From Nocardioides campestrisoli (lineage in GTDB: Bacteria > Actinomycetota > Actinomycetes > Propionibacteriales > Nocardioidaceae), in NCBI RefSeq assembly GCF_013624435.2, contig NZ_CP061768.1, positions 1,270,001-1,334,000 on the forward strand: DNA of 64,000 bases, read 5' to 3'. The position numbers were made by a program, and so were the translations under genes. Positions 8,895 to 16,678 of the stretch are shown here, in pieces (position 1 is the first letter of the stretch; every line of letters starts with the position of its first letter). The notes below the pieces were generated by a model, which saw nothing but the letters and a program-made list of their open reading frames with translations, was not told where the DNA came from and did not search any database.

Positions 8895-10328
8895 TCACCG
8901 TCGCCTGCTGAACCGGACGTCGCCGTTGGGCAGTCGTTGATGGAGGTAGCGATCGTCGTGGATCCGGTGGTGATGGTGGCTGCACAGCAGCACGCCGTTG
9001 TCCAGGTCGGTTGCTCCCAGCCGCCCCCAGGGCAGCAGGTGGTGTGCCTCGCACCAGGTCGCGGGAATCTCGCACCCCGCCGCCCGACACTGTCGGTCGC
9101 GCAGGGCCAGGGCCCTGCGCTGGGCGGGGGAGAAGAGACGGGCGGTGCGTCCGAGGTCGAGGAGCTCTGACCGGGTGCCGAAGACCGCGGGCACGAGGTC
9201 GGCGGTGCAGGCGAGGCGACGGACCTCCCCGGCACTCAGCGTCTCGCCGGTGGCGAGCTGGCCGGCGCCGACTCCGCGCAGTAGCGCGTCAAGCTCCATC
9301 GTCACCACGAGCGTGGTCGCGGACCCTCCGTGCAGGGGCAGCCGGTGCGGGTCCAGCCCCTCGAGCAGGGCGCAGAACGCGTGGCCCAGCCGCATCTCAT
9401 AGGGGAGGTCCTCGCCCGTCGCGTCGGTGGCGCGGTGGGGGCCGTCGGGCTGCGCCGCATCACCGCACTGCTTGCGAGGGTTGGTGAAGGCCTCGAGGGT
9501 GGTGGTCAGTCTGGTGGCCACGTGCTGGGGGACACGCGCCTTCACCAGGACGGTGCCGTCGCCCAGCCGCTGGGTGGTCAGGCGGGTGACGCGGCGGGCG
9601 TGCCGCTCCTCGTCCCGGAGCTTCTTGGACTCAGCATCGTCGGCCACGTGCGGCGCGAGCACCTGGAGGATCCGCGCACCGAGGCGGGCGAGGTCGTCCG
9701 GTCCGAAGGACGCGGCCTGCTCGACCAGATGGGTCTCGGCCTGGTCGAGAATCTCGTTCCGGCGGTCGGAAGTGAGCACGGGCGTGAAAGAGGTGTCCCC
9801 GAGCAGGTCGGTGAGCAGCCGGGCCAGGTCGTCGAGGGCGCGGGAGACGACGTACGCCTGGTCGAGGTGGACCGCGCCGGTGGTCAGTGCCTGCCCGAGG
9901 CGTCGCCAGCGGCCGTCGCAGGCTTCCGCCAGACGCTGCTCCCGTCGTCGTTGGCGCCGGTCACCGCGGGTGCGGTGCGTCATCCAGGACGCCACGTCGC
10001 GGTGCCCTTCGGCGTCCGCGACGTCGGCCGAGGCTGCCACCACCCGCAGCTTCAGGGCGGTGACGCGGGAGGCCAGCCGCTCCAGGGTGACGAGGCTGTC
10101 TCGTTTCTCAGCCACCGACATGAAGACGGGATCGAGGGCCACGGCCTCGTCGAGCGCAGCCTCCAGTGCCGCCGCGCATCGCAGCAGCCGGTGCGGCGTA
10201 CCGCTCGCCTCGGCAGGGCTGTCGGCACAAGGCGAGTGGCCGGCGGGGGCACCCGCGTATGCCCGGCCGTGCGAGCCGATGTGTCGGTGGACGTGTGGGC
10301 CCAGGCGGGGGAGAGGTGCGTTGTCCAC
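8895..10328 (-). CDS. DUF222/13E12-type protein with C-terminal HNH endonuclease domain
   Basis: A 477-residue protein of the multicopy actinobacterial DUF222-HNH family. The DUF222 region spans about residues 50-330, with paired motifs for helical DNA-binding-like segments. The HNH domain is at about 400-470, with C and HH pairs in CEAHHLLPWG, a DLDNGVLLCSHHHHRIH core and an upstream CRAAGC. The GTG at 10328 is preceded by GGGGGAGG six bases away. A mycobacterial-type SOS box lies about 55 bases upstream, as in Mycobacterium tuberculosis 13E12 genes. The family may be selfish or DNA-damage related; no flanking repeats mark an element here. Confidence 0.9.
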   Translation of the reverse strand: MDNAPLPRLGPHVHRHIGSHGRAYAGAPAGHSPCADSPAEASGTPHRLLRCAAALEAALDEAVALDPVFMSVAEKRDSLVTLERLASRVTALKLRVVAASADVADAEGHRDVASWMTHRTRGDRRQRRREQRLAEACDGRWRRLGQALTTGAVHLDQAYVVSRALDDLARLLTDLLGDTSFTPVLTSDRRNEILDQAETHLVEQAASFGPDDLARLGARILQVLAPHVADDAESKKLRDEERHARRVTRLTTQRLGDGTVLVKARVPQHVATRLTTTLEAFTNPRKQCGDAAQPDGPHRATDATGEDLPYEMRLGHAFCALLEGLDPHRLPLHGGSATTLVVTMELDALLRGVGAGQLATGETLSAGEVRRLACTADLVPAVFGTRSELLDLGRTARLFSPAQRRALALRDRQCRAAGCEIPATWCEAHHLLPWGRLGATDLDNGVLLCSHHHHRIHDDRYLHQRLPNGDVRFSRRR

Positions 10329-10382
10329 GTCGACCTCCCCCGAGTCCGATCAGCCAGCTCTGCGCCCGGCCTGCTTGCCTTA

Positions 10383-10398
10383 TCGTACACGTGTTCGA
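10383..10398 (-). promoter_or_regulatory. LexA/SOS-type box upstream of the DUF222-HNH gene
   Basis: On the minus strand the site reads TCGAACACGTGTACGA. It differs by one base from the actinobacterial LexA consensus TCGAAC-N4-GTTCGA. It ends about 55 bases upstream of the GTG start at 10328, a suitable place for repression. 13E12 genes of M. tuberculosis are known LexA targets, so SOS control is a reasonable inference. Confidence 0.75.
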
Positions 10399-10429
10399 AT
10401 AAGAGCACAAGAGGCTGAGTCCGCCAAGG

Positions 10430-10756
10430 TCAGGGTCGTCGCGCCGCCCTGAGACCCAGCACCACGCCCCAGCCGATGACTCCCAGGAGGACGAACAGCG
10501 CGCCCACGGAGCCGATCAGCACGCCGAAGGAGACACCCCAGGGACTGCCCTCGTGTCGAGCAACCCCGCCCTCCACGACGAGCTCTCCGTGTTTCGTGGC
10601 AGCGACCGCCACGACCAGGACCGCCACGAGCTGGAGGAAGAGTCCTCCAGCGATGGACAGGTTGAGCGTGCGCTGCGCCCGCTCTGCCTCGGTGGGCCCA
10701 GCGGGGCCCGCCACCGGTCCGCCGGCGCGGTCCACCGCGGTCAGGATCTCCGGCAC
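10430..10756 (-). CDS. Small two-helix membrane protein, unknown function
   Basis: About 108 residues with two hydrophobic helices (residues about 32-52 and 72-95) separated by a short polar loop, ending in basic LRAARRP. The start is uncertain: the GTG at 10756 (VPEILTAVDRAGGP) is chosen. An upstream in-frame TTG at 10822 adds an unlikely Arg-rich stretch. An out-of-frame ATG with a better context nearby encodes only 14 residues. It sits between the HNH gene and ssrA. No family was recognised. Confidence 0.6.
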   Translation of the reverse strand: MPEILTAVDRAGGPVAGPAGPTEAERAQRTLNLSIAGGLFLQLVAVLVVAVAATKHGELVVEGGVARHEGSPWGVSFGVLIGSVGALFVLLGVIGWGVVLGLRAARRP

Positions 10757-10882
10757 GTGCTCACGTCGAGCTCGTCGATCTCCATGTGCCGACGATGGCA
10801 GAGCGGGCGTGCCGCGGGGCAAGCGAAACCAGGTGGGGGAATGAACGGCGCTGGGTTAGGGTTGCGCCAGTACAACTCAAGA

Positions 10883-11253
10883 GGGGCTGATCGGTTTCGA
10901 CTTGGGACGTTAGTTCCAGGGGAAGCGGGTCGAGAAGCCAGCGTCATCTCGTAAACGATCGCTGGAACACACAGTTGCCGACTCTAATCGCAACGACTTC
11001 GCTCTCGCTGCCTGAGCAGTGATCGAAGGGTCTGACCGGGCATCCGTCCTCGTCCCGGACCCAGGCCTCATCTAGAGGACTAGCTGTTCATCTCCTGTCA
11101 GGAGGGGTGAACGGGACTTTTTCCTGACTGAGCCTGTCGACGACGTGTCCGTTGCGAGCGTCGGGGCTGAGAAAAGCGACATCACGGACTGCACCCGGAG
11201 AAGACCTGGATCGACGCTCGAGGACCGGGGTTCGATTCCCCGCAGCTCCACCA
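10883..11253 (+). ncRNA. ssrA: tmRNA (ssrA)
   Basis: Transfer-messenger RNA of about 371 bases that rescues stalled ribosomes with SmpB. The 5' end GGGGCTGA pairs with the 3' CAGCTCC before ACCA, and the pair at position 3 is G-U, the alanine identity wobble. The T arm GGGGTTCGATTCCCC is intact. The resume codon at about 10977 opens a tag frame ending in TGA at 11013-11015, encoding ADSNRNDFALAA, close to the mycobacterial tag ADSHQRDYALAA. A TACAAC -10-like hexamer sits 7 bases before the 5' end. The CCA is encoded. Confidence 0.95.
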
Positions 11254-11358
11254 GACCAGCCAGCCAGACCAGGGGGTCTTCGCAGAACAAGCGTGGACTC
11301 TTCGCAGAACTACCGGTCCCGGTGGGTCACACCACTGGGAGCCAGCCCTCTTGAACGT

Positions 11359-11388
11359 GAGCCGCACCGACACCAGTCGGTGCGGCTC
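11359..11388 (+). terminator. Hairpin terminator downstream of ssrA
   Basis: A perfect 13-bp stem (GAGCCGCACCGAC paired with GTCGGTGCGGCTC) with an ACCA loop, followed by a weakly T-rich tail. It lies about 105 bases after the tmRNA CCA end and 36 bases before the next gene start. Its strand and place fit termination of ssrA. Confidence 0.75.
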
Positions 11389-11424
11389 TCGTGCTTTCCG
11401 CGGCGGGCGGGCACAGTGTCGCCC

Positions 11425-13269
11425 GTGAGAATTCGCTCGGGCCGGCGTGGCGCCCACGTGCTGGCCGCACTGGCGGCGTTGTTCGTGCTCGGCCCGGCCG
11501 TGATCGTCCACGCGGAGGACGACCCTGCCTCGCTCGAGGAGCGACACCTGCCGACGGCAGTGAACGCCCCGGGGACGTGGTCCGGCGACGAGGAGGTGCG
11601 ATGGCCGGTCGCGGCTGTCGGCGTGGCGACCCGGACGGAGCCGGTCGGACTCGTGGAGAAGCGGGAGTCTCTTGCCCTCTTCGCGGTCTCGGCGCTCGAC
11701 GGCCACGCCGCCTGGCTCCGCACCCCGGGGCTCTCGCTGGACGGCTGGGGGTTCGGGGGCTTCGCGGTCTCGCCCGACGGGCAGTGGATCGGATGGGTGC
11801 GGCCTCACCGACCCCAGGGGCCGTCGTACCCCGGGCGCGTCGCCGGCTGGTCGATCATGGAGACGACCACGGGCGCGATCCGCGAGCTCGACGTACCGGG
11901 CGTCCCCTGGGTGAAAGGGACGATGACGGAGCTCGCCTTCTCCGGGGACTCCCGCTACCTGCTGACGAGCTACGAGAGCCCCGGTACGCGGAACGCGCCG
12001 CAGCCCGGGAGCCACCAGCTCGTTGCCTGGGACACCGAGGACGGGAAGCCGACGGTGATCGAGGAGCCCGGGCCGTCCTGGCTGCCGAACCTGGGGTCGG
12101 CGCCCACCGGGGTGACCTGGGCTCGGGGACGGAACGTGTTCCGCGTGGACCCGGCGTCCGGAGACATGACCACGGTGACGCTCCCGCAGGATGTCATCGC
12201 TGCCTCCTGGGGCCCCGACGACACCAGCTTCGCCTACATCGGGCGGACGGCCGGCAAGCCGAAGTCGCGGTGGCGTCTGTACGCCGGGCGCACGTTCGCC
12301 GAGGCTCGGGGCCGCGCCGTGGACCTACCCTCCGGCGTGGGCGTGGACCAGCTGCTCGGGTGGCGCGATCCCGTCCACGTCGTCCTGGGGCACTTCCGGA
12401 CGTCGGTCCACGTGGTCGATGTCGTGACCGGCGCGGTGGAGAAGATCGATCTGAAGGGCGACGGGACGCAGGTCAATGCGCCGTACCTGGCTAGCGACCT
12501 GTGGGAGCAGCCACTCGTCGTTCCCGAGGAGCCGGAGGAGGTCGCTGACCCGCGACGGCCGTGGTGGTGGCTCTCCGGCACCCTTCTCGTGCTGCTCGCC
12601 GGGGTGCTCCTGAGCCGCCGGTGGCGTCGTACGACGGACCAGCCAGCCGAGCTGACCCGTCCGCCGTGGGAGCCCGCTCGTCCCGGGGAGCAGGCCCAGG
12701 TGGAGCCTGGGGACGGCGGGTCCACTGCTGACTCACGCCCGTGGCGACCTCTCGCCACGGCCGCCACCGGCATGCTCCTGGTGCTGCTCGACTTCCGCGT
12801 CGGGGGAAGTCCCGACCTCATCCCCGACCCTCTCGGGTGGGTGATCGCCGCGCTGGCGCTCGGCTCGCTCGCGGAGGTTCACCCGGGCTTCCGCCTCGCC
12901 GGGGTGGCGGCGTGGGTGGCCGCGGTCCCGTCGGTGCCGGAGTGGTTCGGCGTCGAGAGCACGCTGATCGACGTCTCGGTCGGCCTCGCGCTGCTCGTCG
13001 TCCAGGTCGCGACCTGCACGGCGCTCATGTCGGTGAGTCCTGCGCGGAGGCCGTCGGCCTCGACCATCCGATGGCTCGCCGTCGGTCTCGACATCGCGCA
13101 GGTCCTCGCGATCGCCGGTGCGTCCGCCGAGCCGAGCGCGGCGGTGCTGGGCTTTACGTTGGGCCTCGCGTCGCTCGGCGTCCTGGCGTGGTTCCTCGTG
13201 CTGTTGTACGGCGCCTCGAAAGACGTGCCTCGTACGGGTGCGCCGCGGCAGCTGGCGGTGCGCCGGTGA
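11425..13269 (+). CDS. Exported propeller-like domain fused to a multi-helix membrane domain, unknown function
   Basis: A 614-residue protein I cannot assign to a named family. A signal peptide (about 1-30) is followed by roughly 350 residues of Trp/Gly-rich beta sequence with recurring blade-like turns (FAVSPDGQWIGWV, LAFSGDSRYLLTSY, SWGPDDTSFAYIG), resembling a WD40/TolB propeller outside the membrane. One membrane helix at about 385-405 leads to a cytoplasmic Pro-rich linker, then about five more helices to the end. The GTG start was chosen to match the signal peptide. The gene stands alone after ssrA. Confidence 0.8.
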   Translation: MRIRSGRRGAHVLAALAALFVLGPAVIVHAEDDPASLEERHLPTAVNAPGTWSGDEEVRWPVAAVGVATRTEPVGLVEKRESLALFAVSALDGHAAWLRTPGLSLDGWGFGGFAVSPDGQWIGWVRPHRPQGPSYPGRVAGWSIMETTTGAIRELDVPGVPWVKGTMTELAFSGDSRYLLTSYESPGTRNAPQPGSHQLVAWDTEDGKPTVIEEPGPSWLPNLGSAPTGVTWARGRNVFRVDPASGDMTTVTLPQDVIAASWGPDDTSFAYIGRTAGKPKSRWRLYAGRTFAEARGRAVDLPSGVGVDQLLGWRDPVHVVLGHFRTSVHVVDVVTGAVEKIDLKGDGTQVNAPYLASDLWEQPLVVPEEPEEVADPRRPWWWLSGTLLVLLAGVLLSRRWRRTTDQPAELTRPPWEPARPGEQAQVEPGDGGSTADSRPWRPLATAATGMLLVLLDFRVGGSPDLIPDPLGWVIAALALGSLAEVHPGFRLAGVAAWVAAVPSVPEWFGVESTLIDVSVGLALLVVQVATCTALMSVSPARRPSASTIRWLAVGLDIAQVLAIAGASAEPSAAVLGFTLGLASLGVLAWFLVLLYGASKDVPRTGAPRQLAVRR

Positions 13270-13309
13270 ACGTCAGCCCCCGGACCCGCAACGTGAGAGC
13301 ATCCGGCTC

Positions 13310-13732
13310 ATGGCCGACACCACACCAGTCGTCGGAGGCGGCGACAGCGCATTGGACCAACGACTCAGCGACGAGCTGAGCAAGTACAACGCCGCTGCGA
13401 CGCCCGGGGTCGCCCCTGAGGAGGAGCTCACCGTCCGGATCGAGGACGACGGAGAGCTGCTGGCCGGCCTGTCCGGCTGGACCTGGGGCCAGGCCGCCGG
13501 GATCGGCCTGACCTGGGTGCACGCGGAGCACCGCCGCAGCGGCTTGGGGTCAGCGCTCCTCGCCGCGTTCGAGGAGGAGGCCAGGCGACGGGGATGCACG
13601 CACGTCTTCGCCACCTCGTTCACCTTCCAGGCCCCCGACTTCTATCAACGTCATGGCTACGAGGAGACGTTCCGGTGGGAGTCGGTTCCCACGCCCGGGC
13701 GGGACGACGTGCACATGCTCAAGCACCTCTGA
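13310..13732 (+). CDS. GNAT-family N-acetyltransferase
   Basis: A 140-residue acetyltransferase. The acetyl-CoA binding motif is EHRRSGLGSALLAAFEEEA (R/Q-x-x-G-x-G/A pattern), followed by the typical FYQRHGYEE near the C-terminus, where Tyr often acts as general acid. It starts at ATG 13310, 40 bases after the previous gene. The acceptor substrate is unknown. Confidence 0.85.
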   Translation: MADTTPVVGGGDSALDQRLSDELSKYNAAATPGVAPEEELTVRIEDDGELLAGLSGWTWGQAAGIGLTWVHAEHRRSGLGSALLAAFEEEARRRGCTHVFATSFTFQAPDFYQRHGYEETFRWESVPTPGRDDVHMLKHL

Positions 13733-13766
13733 GGCCGCGGGCAGTCCGGCGCCAGGGCGGGACGTC

Positions 13767-14678
13767 TCAGTCCGTCGGATGCACCGGATCCACGTCGCGC
13801 AGGACGGTCCCGTCGCGCAGGGTCACGTCGTAGCGCAGCAGGGGCTCGGGCTCGCCGTCGGGCAGCCCGGAGGCCGCGTCGGCGACGACGTCCGCCGGGT
13901 CGAAGATCCGCCCGGGCCACCACGCGGCGTACGTGCCGTCGGCGACGGACGCCTCGACGGTGGTCCCGCCGGCGTGGATGGTCACGCCGACCACGTCCGG
14001 ACCGACCTCGCCGTTCGTGGTTGCAGCCCGCTCCTGCTCACCCATCCCGAAGGGGCCACCGCCGACGGCGAGCTCGGCCATGGGGCCCTCGACGAGCTGG
14101 TCGCCCGAGGGCGCGGCCCATCCGCCCCCGCCGGTGACGGCATGGGTGAGCTCGGACGGCCCGTCCGACGACCCGGCCGGCAGCCGGCCCAGGCAGGCGA
14201 CGGTGAACTGGTAGCGCCCGGGTGCGGTCCCGGTGAGCAGCACCGAGACCCACTCGCCCCGCCGGTCGGTGAGGCGGGTCGCGAGCTCGGCGCTCGGCAC
14301 CTCGGGGGCACCGTCGCCGCCCACGCTGTCGCCCACCTGCTCCAGGCACGCCTCTCGCAGGACCTCGGCGTCCCGATCCGAGGCCGCGGCCGGCTCCGCG
14401 GTCCACGACGCGAACGCGGGCTCGCCTCCGTTCGTGAGGGGGAGCGCCACCGAGACGCCAGCCAGTGTGACGGCGGCCGCGGCACCCCAGGCGACCCGTC
14501 GTACGGGACGACGCGGGCGACGGGGCGGCGGCACCGGCAGATCCGCGACGGGCTGCGCCGGCTCGGTGGCCAGCACCGACTCCAGCAGGCGAGCCCTGCG
14601 GTCGGCGTCGACGGGGGTGTCGTGGGGGACGGGGTCGAGCGCCCGCAGGCGCGCGTCGAGGGTGCGGTCGTCGATCAT
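13767..14678 (-). CDS. Membrane protein coupled to the ECF sigma factor (putative anti-sigma partner)
   Basis: A 303-residue protein with a cytoplasmic N-terminus (about 1-60, Pro/Arg-rich), one membrane helix at about 63-80 and an extracellular domain of about 220 residues. Its ATG overlaps the stop of the sigma-factor gene by 4 bases (ATGA), so the two are translationally coupled. The layout is that of a regulatory partner of an ECF sigma factor, but no zinc anti-sigma motif (HxxxCxxC) is visible. The anti-sigma role is therefore inferred from position and topology only. Confidence 0.75.
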   Translation of the reverse strand: MIDDRTLDARLRALDPVPHDTPVDADRRARLLESVLATEPAQPVADLPVPPPRRPRRPVRRVAWGAAAAVTLAGVSVALPLTNGGEPAFASWTAEPAAASDRDAEVLREACLEQVGDSVGGDGAPEVPSAELATRLTDRRGEWVSVLLTGTAPGRYQFTVACLGRLPAGSSDGPSELTHAVTGGGGWAAPSGDQLVEGPMAELAVGGGPFGMGEQERAATTNGEVGPDVVGVTIHAGGTTVEASVADGTYAAWWPGRIFDPADVVADAASGLPDGEPEPLLRYDVTLRDGTVLRDVDPVHPTD

Positions 14679-15271
14679 CGGGAGGTCTCCTGGGCTTGGG
14701 TCGCGGCGGCGCGCTGGCCGGCGGCGCGCTGGCCGGCGGCGCGGGAAGGGGAGGGGGCGTCGAGGGGCTGAGCTCCATCGAGGTGGCGGGACAGGCTGGC
14801 GCGGGCGCGAGCCAGCCGCACCCGGTACGCCGCCGCCGAGATGCCGAGGACCCGGCCGGCCTGCGGCGAGGTGAGGTCCTCCCAGACGGCGAGCGCCAGC
14901 ACCTCCTGCTCGGCCGGGGAGAGCTGGCCCCAGGCCTCGACCACCTGGAGGCGGTCACCCGGGTCACCCGCGGCCGCCGGGCCCGGTCCGGTCCGGGCGG
15001 CCAGCCGGACCGCCACCGCGCGCTGCCGGTCGTCGCCCCGGGTCGCGTTGAGCAGGCAGTTGCGGGCCACCGTGTAGAGCCAGGGCAGCGCCTCGCCGGT
15101 GCGCCGGGGCACGTCGTCCAGCCGCCGCCACGCGACGAGGAACGTCTCGGCGACGACGTCGTCGGCACGGGCGGGGTCGGTGCGGCGCAGCGCGAACCGG
15201 AGGACGGGGTCGTGGTGGTCGGCGTACAGGGAGCGGAACCGCTCCTCCCGCGCCGATCTCGTGCGTCTCAT
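14675..15271 (-). CDS. ECF-type RNA polymerase sigma factor
   Basis: Alternative sigma factor, 198 residues. Region 2 contains RFALRRTDPARADDVVAETF and VAWRRL, the core-binding and -10 recognition segments. Region 4 contains SPAEQEVLALAVWEDLTSPQ and a helix-turn-helix with GISAAAYRVRLARAR. The C-terminal 25 residues are unusual, with a perfect 15-base tandem duplication at 14709-14738 giving AAGQRAAGQR. The membrane protein downstream overlaps by 4 bases and is its probable regulator. Confidence 0.9.
   Translation of the reverse strand: MRRTRSAREERFRSLYADHHDPVLRFALRRTDPARADDVVAETFLVAWRRLDDVPRRTGEALPWLYTVARNCLLNATRGDDRQRAVAVRLAARTGPGPAAAGDPGDRLQVVEAWGQLSPAEQEVLALAVWEDLTSPQAGRVLGISAAAYRVRLARARASLSRHLDGAQPLDAPSPSRAAGQRAAGQRAAATQAQETSR
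14709..14738 (-). repeat. 15-base tandem duplication in the sigma-factor C-terminus
   Basis: Two perfect head-to-tail copies of a 15-base unit. In the sigma gene they encode AAGQR twice. The length keeps the frame, so it could vary between strains without breaking the protein. Confidence 0.8.
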
Positions 15272-15449
15272 GCCCCTCTATGTCCGGACGACCCGTCGGT
15301 GCAACACGCTCCCCGCTGCGCACCTGCGACCGGCCACGCTAGCGCCCGCCGCGGCTCGCGGTCCTGCACTTCCGCGGGACCTGCGGCCCTGGTTCGCCGG
15401 CCGAACCACCTCCTGGGCCCGGGTCATCCGGCCCGTGTCAGGTCCCGGC

Positions 15450-15468
15450 GACCACACCTACTGTGGTC
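15450..15468. promoter_or_regulatory. Inverted repeat, candidate operator
   Basis: Perfect 7-bp arms, GACCACA and TGTGGTC, around a 5-base spacer (CCTAC). It lies 85 bases upstream of the ATG at 15554 in the 282-base gap between the divergent sigma factor and membrane-protein genes. Nothing else coding is seen in this gap. The arms fit a dimeric regulator site; the regulator is unknown. Confidence 0.45.
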
Positions 15469-15553
15469 AGCGATGGGGCTCGGGCCCGCTGCTCTCGCCG
15501 TACGGCGTCCGCGCCACGTCGGCGCGGAACCGGCGCCCGGCAAAGGAGAGGCC

Positions 15554-16654
15554 ATGACAGCCGAACGGACCCCGCAGGACCAGCAGCCCCCGGACACCCC
15601 GCGGCACGCGAAGGACCTCGACGCCGCAGAGGCGGAGGCCCTGGCGATCGACCCCAAGCGCTCGATGATCCGGGCCGTGGCGTGGGTCCTCGGCGTGCTC
15701 TTCCTCCAGTTCGCCTTCATCTACAGCTACGTCGGTGCCTTCCACGACCCCAAGCCGCACGAGCTCAAGGTGCAGGTCGTGGCCCCGCAGGGCGGCCAGG
15801 CCCAGGGTGAGCAGCTGGTCGACCAGCTCAACAAGCTCTCCGACGACCCGCTGGACGCCTCGTTGGCCGACTCCGAGGAACAGGCGCGCAAGGACGTCCG
15901 GAGCGGGGACCAGGTGAGCGCCCTGGTGCTCCGCCCCGAGCAGAGCAGCGATCTGCTGCTCACCGCCTCAGGCGCCGGCGTCTCGGAGGAGGAGGCCGCC
16001 GCCGCCGTGCTCTCCAAGGTGGTGACCGAGCAGGGGCGGACCGTGGAGAAGGAGGACCTGGTCCCGCTGCAGAGCGGTGACGCCCGCGGGCTCACCGGCT
16101 TCTACCTCGTGGTCGGCTGGGCGGTCGGCGGCTACCTGTTCCCGACGGTGATCGCCCTCGCGCGCGGTGACCGGCCCACGTCCGTGCGCTTCGCGGCGCT
16201 CCGGCTGGCCGCGCTGGTCCCGTACGCGCTGGCCTCCGGGTTCGGTGGCGCACTGATCGTCGGGCCGATGCTGGACGCCCAGACGGGGCACTTCTGGCAG
16301 CTGGGACTGCTCGGGGCCGCGGTGTCGTTCTCGATCGCCGCGCTGGCGATCGGGCTGGAGGCGATCTTCGGGGTGATCGGGATCGGGATCACCCTGCTGC
16401 TGATCGTGATCATCGGCAACCCCAGCGCGGGCGGGGCCTTCCAGGCCGGGGTGATGCCCACCTTCTGGCGGGTCGTCGGTGACTGGATCCCGACCGGTGC
16501 GGGCGTGGACGGGGTGCGCCAGATCGTCTACTTCGGCTCCGACGACCTGACCCGCCCGTTGTCGGTGCTGGCGGCGTACGCCGTGGTCGGCATCGTGCTC
16601 ACGTTGCTGATCGCCGGCCGCGGCCGCCGCCCGGAGGTGTTGGTGACCGTCTGA
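15554..16654 (+). CDS. ABC-2/DUF3533-like multi-pass membrane protein
   Basis: A 366-residue membrane protein. Topology is one N-terminal helix (about 37-57), a large extracellular domain (about 60-195) and then five or six helices. This is the layout of YhgE/Pip and ABC-2 permease-like proteins, which act in export or phage receptor functions. The ATG at 15554 has an excellent AAAGGAGAG site. No ATPase gene is adjacent, so it may work alone or with a distant partner. The family call rests on topology and a general resemblance. Confidence 0.75.
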   Translation: MTAERTPQDQQPPDTPRHAKDLDAAEAEALAIDPKRSMIRAVAWVLGVLFLQFAFIYSYVGAFHDPKPHELKVQVVAPQGGQAQGEQLVDQLNKLSDDPLDASLADSEEQARKDVRSGDQVSALVLRPEQSSDLLLTASGAGVSEEEAAAAVLSKVVTEQGRTVEKEDLVPLQSGDARGLTGFYLVVGWAVGGYLFPTVIALARGDRPTSVRFAALRLAALVPYALASGFGGALIVGPMLDAQTGHFWQLGLLGAAVSFSIAALAIGLEAIFGVIGIGITLLLIVIIGNPSAGGAFQAGVMPTFWRVVGDWIPTGAGVDGVRQIVYFGSDDLTRPLSVLAAYAVVGIVLTLLIAGRGRRPEVLVTV

Positions 16655-16678
16655 GCCGTGACTCGTCCGGCCGCGGTC

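Noticed and set aside
2878..9090. A very long open frame on the minus strand across ftsE-ftsX-smpB and beyond
   Set aside because: It is antisense to well-supported genes with known motifs. Its composition (Arg, Gly, His, Gln-rich with no domain) is typical of high-GC shadow frames.
9000..10410. HNH gene as part of an insertion sequence
   Set aside because: No terminal inverted repeats, target duplication or transposase are present around it.
10741..10947. A small open frame on the minus strand that runs into the ssrA region
   Set aside because: It overlaps the tmRNA 5' part and has no protein features.
11241..11300. Phage or island attachment site at the tmRNA 3' end
   Set aside because: No second copy of the tmRNA 3' sequence and no integrase gene is seen downstream.
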